Positions 14,626 to 19,643 of a DNA stretch of 19,643 bases are shown one piece after another. A model generated the notes under the pieces. That model was given only the letters and a program-made list of their open reading frames with translations, ran no database searches and was not told the origin of the DNA. Positions within the stretch are counted from its first letter, which is position 1. The number at the start of each line of letters is the position of its first letter. The position numbers were made by a program, and so were the translations under genes. This DNA comes from Pseudomonadota bacterium (GTDB taxonomy: Bacteria; Pseudomonadota; Gammaproteobacteria; Burkholderiales; Burkholderiaceae_C), in the NCBI GenBank assembly GCA_023396625.1, contig JAEWVY010000232.1, positions 1-19,643 of the forward strand, read 5' to 3'.

Positions 14626-15768
14626 ATGATTGACCCGGCAAGCCAGGCCCAATTGAAGGAGGCCATCGCGGACTGCATCGGCACCGATCAAGGGGTGTTG
14701 GATGCGCTGCGGGAGGAGATCCGCCCCCTGAAAAGTGCCACGCGCCGTATCCAACCTCGGGCCACGACGTCGATCTCACTGGTCGGCACCGATGGCGGCA
14801 ACAACCAGCTTCAGTTCGATCCCTTCCTGATCCAGCTGGTCCGGGTCGTAGACAGCAGCAATAACGAGTACTGTCTCGAGGCCGTCTCACCCACGACCCC
14901 GGTCCAGAAGCTCAACGAGCGACAGTTCGCTGCGGACGGATCGGCTCGAACGGCGCTGGGCGAAATGATGGCCTTTCTGGGGGTGGACAGCTTGCCGGCG
15001 CTTTCCCACATGATTCGACCAACCGATAAGGGAAAGCCGGTCTCCCCGAGCTGGGTGCAGGTCTACCGAGAATTGGTCGAGTGGGCCATTTTGTTTGCCA
15101 TCCTCAAGAAGGACTTTGGCACCGACACCTTGATCATTTGCGACGGCCTGTTGCGCAGCAAGGTTTTCGCCAAAGACTTGTTCCAGCGACTGCTCCGGGG
15201 CATGAAGGACCGCATCGACGCGCAGTGGAACAAGAGCCGTCGTCGAGTGTATTTGGCTGGCGTGGCCAAGCACAGCAAGGTGCTTTCACGGTATCGCCTC
15301 GCCATGGCCCTGGAAAGTGTTCTTCAGACCGACTACCCGGCCTACGTAGAGGTGCCGCGCGAAGTGGAGGAGAAAGCCTACGTCTGGTCGGAGTTCGCGC
15401 GAGGCGATGACCGCACTGGCGAGGGCGGCGCGCCCAACAAGTTCGTCGGCGGCAAGATGTTCCTGGTGAAGTTCGGATCACAGCGTCGCGACCCCGTGTG
15501 GCCGGTGGACATCTTTGTGCCGCAGGTCAGCGAGGCCCAAACCATTCTCGGTTCAATGCTGGCCGACGCGATCAACGGCTTTCCGGTACCACACTACCCC
15601 CGCTGCCTTCAAAAAGCGCACGAAAACGCAGCCCTTGTCGATTTCGACTTCGACATCTTGCAGGACTTCATTTACGAAGGCGTTCGATCGAGTCTAGGTG
15701 GTGACGCGGGCACCTTGGACGCATTTCAGCTGCAGGACGCTGACCCAGCGCAACGCCGGTACGGATAA
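14626..15768 (+). CDS. NurA-type nuclease
   Basis: This 380-residue protein resembles NurA nucleases, which work with HerA to degrade DNA from ends. A helical start leads to VGTDGGNNQ (D56), the first acidic motif. IICDGLLRSK (D173) is the second. AGVAKHSK (K215-K218) and the C-terminal PHYPRCLQKAHENAAL also match NurA patterns. These would form the RNase H-like active site binding Mn2+. ATG 14626 is chosen because AGGAGG lies just upstream; in-frame TTG 14590 and GTG 14611 are possible but less well placed. The HerA gene follows after 11 bases, and this pairing is the strongest support. The bacterial forms are far less studied than the archaeal ones, so its polarity and substrate are inferred. 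Confidence 0.82.
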   Translation: MIDPASQAQLKEAIADCIGTDQGVLDALREEIRPLKSATRRIQPRATTSISLVGTDGGNNQLQFDPFLIQLVRVVDSSNNEYCLEAVSPTTPVQKLNERQFAADGSARTALGEMMAFLGVDSLPALSHMIRPTDKGKPVSPSWVQVYRELVEWAILFAILKKDFGTDTLIICDGLLRSKVFAKDLFQRLLRGMKDRIDAQWNKSRRRVYLAGVAKHSKVLSRYRLAMALESVLQTDYPAYVEVPREVEEKAYVWSEFARGDDRTGEGGAPNKFVGGKMFLVKFGSQRRDPVWPVDIFVPQVSEAQTILGSMLADAINGFPVPHYPRCLQKAHENAALVDFDFDILQDFIYEGVRSSLGGDAGTLDAFQLQDADPAQRRYG

Positions 15769-15779
15769 GGGTGAACAAC

Positions 15780-17894
15780 ATGGCAGAAATTCAACTCTTC
15801 CCCAGAGAACAAGTCGTCGGTATCTTCCGGGGCTTTCAGCAGGGAGGCATGGAGTTCCACGCCGACCTGGTGTTGCCGTACCGGAACGAATTCCAGAACA
15901 TCCCGATGCACGGGCAGTTCCTTCTTGTCCAACTGGAGACACCCGATGAAGCGGTTTTGGGGCGAATCGCCTCCTTCTCCTCGGAGGGCAAGTTGTCCTT
16001 CGGCTCCGGCGAGGAATTCAATATCCGCGCAGTCCGCGAAGAGCGTCCAATCCCTGAAGACCTGCGCGAGCAATACCTCAAGTACCGGGTCAACATTCGC
16101 GTGCTGGGCGTGCTGCGAAAAAATGGCAAGGGGGTGACTTTCGTCCCCTCGCATCGCCGGCTTCCTCATGTTGGCAGCAAGGTGGCCTTTCCGAACGATG
16201 AAGTGCTGCGCGAGATCGCCGGGCACAACATCGACGGTGCGCCCATCGGCCATTTGGCCTTCGGCGAGTACATCTACGCCGCAGGCAGCAAGTCATTCCA
16301 GTCGCAGGAATGGATGCAGGTGGTCGACCCGGAGGTGCTGGTTCGCTTCCCGATCGAGTCGCTAGTGTCTCGCCGCAGCTTCGTCTTTGCCCGAGCAGGC
16401 TTCGGCAAATCCAATCTCAACAAGCTGCTCTTCTCGAAGCTCTACGAGACCACGCCCTTCGTCACCAAGCGTGCCGGGAAGCAAGTCCCCGTGGGCACGG
16501 TGATCTTCGACCCGGATGGCGAGTATTTCTGGCCTGACGACAAGGGACGTCCGGGGCTGTGCGATGTCCCCGCTCTGGAGGACAAGGTTGTCGTCTTCAC
16601 CGACAGGAAAAATCCGAGTCCCTTCTATCAGTCGTTCGTGGCTGGCGGCATCAAACTGGATATTCGCCGTTTACGTCCAGGCGACGTGATTTCGATCGCA
16701 CTTGGACCGGAACGTCAGGAGCAGCAGAACGTTCGCAAGCTGCGCGGGCTTCCGCAAGACCGCTGGGAATCGTTGGTCAATCTGATCGACACCAACGGCA
16801 ATACCACGCCGCTTGACGACGTCTGCGCATTGCTTGACCTTGATCCCCAGCGGCAGGAGGCCGAGGCGTTGGCTGCCAGAGGCAACATGACAGCGATCGT
16901 AAAGATGCTGCATGACAAGAGCAGCCAACTCATGGACATGCTGGTTCACGCGCTGTCCGAGGGGAAGTTGTGCGTCATCGACGTTTCCCAGATGCGTGGC
17001 GGGCAGTCGTTGGTGCTCTCGGGGCTGATCCTGCGCCGGATATTCGACCGCAACCAGCAGGAATTCACCGCAGCCGATCCAAAGACGATCCCGACGATCG
17101 CCGTCGTCGAAGAAGCGCAGTCGGTGCTGAACGAGAATGCCCCTGCGGCTGAGCCTTACGTCGCCTGGGTGAAAGAAGGTCGCAAGTACGATCTGGGTGC
17201 GCTGTTGATTACCCAGCAGCCGGGCAGCATTCCTGTCGAGATCCTCAGTCAGGGCGATAACTGGTTCATTTTCCATCTACTGTCGGCGACGGACCTCACG
17301 TCGCTGAAGCGAGCCAACGCTCATTTCAGTGACGACTTGCTGAGTTCACTGCTCAACGAACCTATCCCGGGCCAGGGTGTGTTCTGGAGTTCGGTGGGAG
17401 GTAAGCCTTATCCGGTCAGTCTTCGCGCCCTGTCTTTCGAGAAGATGTTCTCGATGCGCGATCATGACTATAACCAACCCGCTGGCCACACCTACGCACA
17501 AACGCTGCGTAGCACCTTCTCCGGGATGAGGCAGATCGCAACACCAGTCCGCGTTCCAGAAGCCGAGGGCGCAGGCGCTCAGTTTCCGGCAGAGGCCGAA
17601 GTCGAAGACGCCGAGCCGGTAGACGTCATGGCAAACATCGAGCAGCGGGCTATCGACGCCCTGCGGGCCGATGCCAAGCTGATGGCAAAGATCGAGTCGT
17701 CGGAAGGGGCTGCCTGGGGATCGCTCAAAGCGTTTTTCCTCGATCATTTGCCAGCTCATTTGGACGATAGAGACACCATGGCCTTTCGGCTTGTGAAAAA
17801 GGCGCTTGTCAATTTCTACGGCCCTCAAGACCATGGGTGGGAGCAATACCGCCATCCGACCCGCAACACTGCCTACGTCAGGAAGAGGAGCTAG
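15780..17894 (+). CDS. HerA-type hexameric DNA translocase ATPase
   Basis: This 704-residue protein belongs to the FtsK-HerA ATPases. An N-terminal beta-rich region (about residues 1-110) fits the HAS-barrel that contacts NurA. Walker A is ARAGFGKSN with K210. Walker B is IAVVEEAQ with E444-E445. A sensor-like LLITQQPGSIP (about 475-485) follows, as does DNWFIFHLLSATDLTSLKRA. HerA forms a ring that pumps DNA into NurA using ATP. The C-terminal 130 residues (from about 600) are an extra charged helical part of unknown role. ATG 15780 is preferred because AAGGGTG lies before it; GTG 15771 is an alternative adding three residues. The methylase gene starts three bases after its stop, so all three genes are probably one unit. 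Confidence 0.85.
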   Translation: MAEIQLFPREQVVGIFRGFQQGGMEFHADLVLPYRNEFQNIPMHGQFLLVQLETPDEAVLGRIASFSSEGKLSFGSGEEFNIRAVREERPIPEDLREQYLKYRVNIRVLGVLRKNGKGVTFVPSHRRLPHVGSKVAFPNDEVLREIAGHNIDGAPIGHLAFGEYIYAAGSKSFQSQEWMQVVDPEVLVRFPIESLVSRRSFVFARAGFGKSNLNKLLFSKLYETTPFVTKRAGKQVPVGTVIFDPDGEYFWPDDKGRPGLCDVPALEDKVVVFTDRKNPSPFYQSFVAGGIKLDIRRLRPGDVISIALGPERQEQQNVRKLRGLPQDRWESLVNLIDTNGNTTPLDDVCALLDLDPQRQEAEALAARGNMTAIVKMLHDKSSQLMDMLVHALSEGKLCVIDVSQMRGGQSLVLSGLILRRIFDRNQQEFTAADPKTIPTIAVVEEAQSVLNENAPAAEPYVAWVKEGRKYDLGALLITQQPGSIPVEILSQGDNWFIFHLLSATDLTSLKRANAHFSDDLLSSLLNEPIPGQGVFWSSVGGKPYPVSLRALSFEKMFSMRDHDYNQPAGHTYAQTLRSTFSGMRQIATPVRVPEAEGAGAQFPAEAEVEDAEPVDVMANIEQRAIDALRADAKLMAKIESSEGAAWGSLKAFFLDHLPAHLDDRDTMAFRLVKKALVNFYGPQDHGWEQYRHPTRNTAYVRKRS

Positions 17895-17897
17895 GCA

Positions 17898-18992
17898 GTG
17901 TCCAGCGCACAAACGGCCCTGAACGGAATTTGCCCCTATTTCACGATGTTCCCACTCGATTTTCCGCTCAACATACTGCAGCGGAGAGCACGAGCGGGTG
18001 ATGTCGTGCTTGATCCTTTCTGCGGCCGGGGAACTACCAATTTCGCTGCACGACTTGTCGGCCTCCGTTCTTTGGGAGTGGACTCTAGTCCGGTTGCTGC
18101 AGCCATTACAGCCTCCAAGCTCGCGACGGCTAACGTTGATGACATCTGTGCCGAAGCGCGCAGGATTCTGACCGAGGACAAGCCGCGCCACATTCCGACC
18201 AGCGAGTTCTGGCAATGGGCGTTTCATCCGAACGTGCTGGACGCACTGTGCCGATTTCGGGAGGCATTTCTGGAGGACTGCACCACGGACGCCCGCATTG
18301 CGCTCCGCGGCATTGTTCTGGGTGCGCTACATGGCCCGAAGCAGAAGACTTTCCCGAGCTACTTCTCCAACCAATGCCCCCGCACCTACGCACCGAAGCC
18401 TGCCTATGCGACACGCTTCTGGCAGGGGCGAGGGCTTGTGCCTGAGCCTATCGACGTCTTGGCCGTGATCGAACGGCGGGCGAAACGCTACTACGGAACG
18501 TTTTCCGACATCACGGGCGCCGTGCGATTGGCAGACAGCCGAGAGGCCGAGGCGCTCCGGCCAGAAACACCGGACACCCGATTCGACTGGGTGATCACCT
18601 CGCCGCCGTACTACGGCATGCGGACCTACATTCCTGATCAGTGGCTGCGCAACTGGTTCGTAGGTGGCCCCAACGCTGTCGACTACAGCAATCGCGCCCA
18701 GGTCGTTCATTCAAGCCCTGAGGACTTCGCAGCGGATCTGCGTCAGGTATGGCGCAATGCGGAGGAGGTGTGTGCCGAAGATGCCAAAATGGTCATCCGA
18801 TTCGGTGGCATCACGGACAGGCGCGCCGACCCGCTGGACCTCATCAAGAGTTCTCTCAGTGACAGTGGCTGGCGCATCACCACCATCAGGGAGGCTGGGT
18901 CTGCCACAGAGGGCAAGCGCCAGGCAGATGCTTTCCTGCGCACAAAGTCCAAACCGTTGGTCGAGTACGACGTTTGGGCGACCAGGCAGTAG
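17898..18992 (+). CDS. DNA amino-methyltransferase (SPPY type)
   Basis: This 364-residue protein has an S-adenosylmethionine-binding motif DPFCGRGTT (residues 39-47) and a catalytic motif TSPPYYGMRTY (S235-P-P-Y238). These are features of N4-cytosine or N6-adenine DNA methylases; SPPY is more frequent in the N4 group, but the base cannot be fixed from sequence. Motif I precedes motif IV with about 190 residues between, a layout like the alpha group in which target recognition lies between them. The start is GTG 17898, with GAGGAG at 17885-17890 seven bases upstream and only three bases after the HerA stop. No separate restriction endonuclease follows, so HerA-NurA is the obvious effector partner. 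It probably protects host DNA from that partner. This role is inferred. Confidence 0.82.
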   Translation: MSSAQTALNGICPYFTMFPLDFPLNILQRRARAGDVVLDPFCGRGTTNFAARLVGLRSLGVDSSPVAAAITASKLATANVDDICAEARRILTEDKPRHIPTSEFWQWAFHPNVLDALCRFREAFLEDCTTDARIALRGIVLGALHGPKQKTFPSYFSNQCPRTYAPKPAYATRFWQGRGLVPEPIDVLAVIERRAKRYYGTFSDITGAVRLADSREAEALRPETPDTRFDWVITSPPYYGMRTYIPDQWLRNWFVGGPNAVDYSNRAQVVHSSPEDFAADLRQVWRNAEEVCAEDAKMVIRFGGITDRRADPLDLIKSSLSDSGWRITTIREAGSATEGKRQADAFLRTKSKPLVEYDVWATRQ

Positions 18993-19058
18993 ACCGGAGG
19001 CGTTGGGTAGATTGCGAGCGCCAGCACTGGAGGCGGACGCTGAATCAACTGGCGGCCG

Positions 19059-19079
19059 ATGCCCGGGGCTCTCGGGCGT
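19059..19079 (+). terminator. Possible hairpin downstream of the methylase operon
   Basis: ATGCCCG and CGGGCGT pair over 7 bases, one a G-T wobble, around the loop GGGCTCT. No T-tract follows, so intrinsic termination would be weak. Its position about 70 bases after the methylase stop fits an operon end. Confidence 0.3.
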
Positions 19080-19155
19080 TCACGTTCGGTTGAGGCTGGG
19101 GCAGATCGCTTATACCTAGTTTCCGGGCTGATCAGCAGAGTTTGCAAAGGCACGG

Positions 19156-19231
19156 GCGAAATTAGCGAAACGGCGAAATTAGTGCTGTGACAGGCACTTG
19201 CCGCTGACCCGCCTCGGCGAAAGCAGCGAAA
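19156..19231. repeat. Iteron-like GCGAAA repeats
   Basis: GCGAAA occurs five times, starting at 19156, 19165, 19173, 19217 and 19226. The steps are 9, 8, 44 and 9 bases. The longer unit GGCGAAATTAG occurs twice (19155-19165 and 19172-19182). They lie just beyond the 3' end of a replication-type gene. They may be a protein-binding array or origin element, but no function can be shown. Confidence 0.5.
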
Positions 19232-19242
19232 AAATCCCCGCA

Positions 19243-19643
19243 CTACCCCGTTGCCAGCCGGTACACCCGCAGCGGTGCGCCCGGCGCACCATCGGCACGC
19301 TCACCCCACTGCACCGTGATCTTCGGCGGCGTGGCCGCCAGCAGGTGCTCCAGACTGGCGTCGAGCCGCGCCTTGGGCACCTTGCCCTTGAAACACTCGG
19401 CGCTGATCTGGCTGCGCGTGGCCTGACCGCGTTCGCGCAGGAAGGCCAGCACGCGGTTCGACAGTTCACGTACCTGCGCCAGCTTCGCTTCCTCGGCGGC
19501 GCTGACGAACACGAAGCGCACGGACGCCGTGGCGTGCCGAATCCACGCCATCGCCGCGTCGATGTGCGCGGCGTCAATGCGGGTTTGCAGGTCGGTCAAC
19601 GCCATCAGCATGGCCAACCGCAGCAGCATTGGGGCGCGGCGTT
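19243..19643 (-). CDS. DUF3987/YfjI-like mobile-element replication protein, C-terminal end
   Basis: The frame is open from the right edge of the window to a TAG at 19243-19245, so only the last 132 or so residues are visible and the real start lies outside. The segment RRAPMLLRLAMLMALTDLQT is followed by helices with IDAAMAWIRHATASVRFVF. A winged-helix-like tail follows (VLAFLRERGQATRSQI and later RLDASLEHLLA). This matches the C-terminal part of DUF3987 proteins, which are primase/helicase-associated genes of prophages and P4-like integrative elements. The gene converges on the methylase operon and probably belongs to a separate mobile-element module. The call rests on the C-terminal pattern only. 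Confidence 0.55.
   Translation of the reverse strand, partial: RRAPMLLRLAMLMALTDLQTRIDAAHIDAAMAWIRHATASVRFVFVSAAEEAKLAQVRELSNRVLAFLRERGQATRSQISAECFKGKVPKARLDASLEHLLAATPPKITVQWGERADGAPGAPLRVYRLATG

Larger units (their letters stand above)
18993..19242. other. Non-coding stretch between methylase and replication-type gene
   Basis: These 250 bases hold no supported gene. They separate the + strand methylase operon from the oppositely oriented DUF3987-like gene. A hairpin (19059-19079) and repeated GCGAAA motifs (19156-19231) are the only structures seen. Base composition from about 19110 becomes more AT-rich than the neighbours. Confidence 0.6.

Noticed and set aside
14626..18992. Assignment of the + strand operon to BREX, DISARM or Dnd
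   Set aside because: No PglZ, BrxC, DrmA/B or Dnd-type protein is present; the genes are NurA, HerA and an SPPY methylase.

Overview
The window is GC-rich, densely packed DNA with ATGA-type gene overlaps and good Shine-Dalgarno sites. It suggests a Pseudomonadota chromosome, most likely a beta- or gammaproteobacterium carrying a prophage. The species cannot be named from the sequence alone. There is no rRNA, tRNA, insertion sequence or CRISPR array.

Region 1 (1-3528, + strand) is the late end of a tailed-phage genome. It holds the 3' part of a tail/baseplate-type gene, a small beta-rich tail accessory gene and a terminator-like hairpin. A compact lysis cassette follows: a membrane-anchored DUF6127-like protein, a small holin-like protein, a signal-anchor GH24 endolysin, an Rz inner-membrane spanin, and an Rz1 lipoprotein nested in another frame inside Rz. 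A 96-residue protein of unknown function closes the region.

Region 2 (3532-14523, - strand) is a composite type I restriction-modification operon. Transcribed from right to left, it encodes a small excisionase-type HTH regulator, HsdM, a phosphoribosyltransferase-like protein, HsdS with an N-terminal NADAR domain, a DUF1016/YhcG-type PD-(D/E)xK protein, HsdR, and an HrgA-like HTH-nuclease broken by one in-frame amber codon. Junctions are mostly overlaps or short gaps, so the set is probably co-transcribed. HsdM and HsdS would methylate the host target and HsdR would cleave unmethylated DNA. The PRTase-like protein and NADAR domain add possible NAD/ADP-ribose or nucleotide-glycoside chemistry, and the two extra nuclease-like proteins are accessory. 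Two kinds of small palindromic repeat lie in this operon, one pair between the DUF1016 gene and hsdR and one pair inside the DUF1016 gene.

Region 3 (14626-18992, + strand) diverges from region 2 across about 100 bases. It is a tight three-gene operon of a NurA-type nuclease, a HerA-type hexameric DNA-translocase ATPase and an SPPY-type DNA amino-methyltransferase. The arrangement suggests a self/non-self system in which the methylase marks host DNA and the HerA-NurA motor-nuclease attacks unmarked DNA. I do not recognise it as one of the classical named systems.

Region 4 (18993-19643) has a 250-base non-coding stretch with a hairpin and GCGAAA repeats. It is followed on the - strand by the C-terminal end of a gene resembling DUF3987/YfjI-type replication proteins of mobile elements, cut by the window edge. 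The whole reads as a defence island placed between prophage late genes and another mobile-element module.
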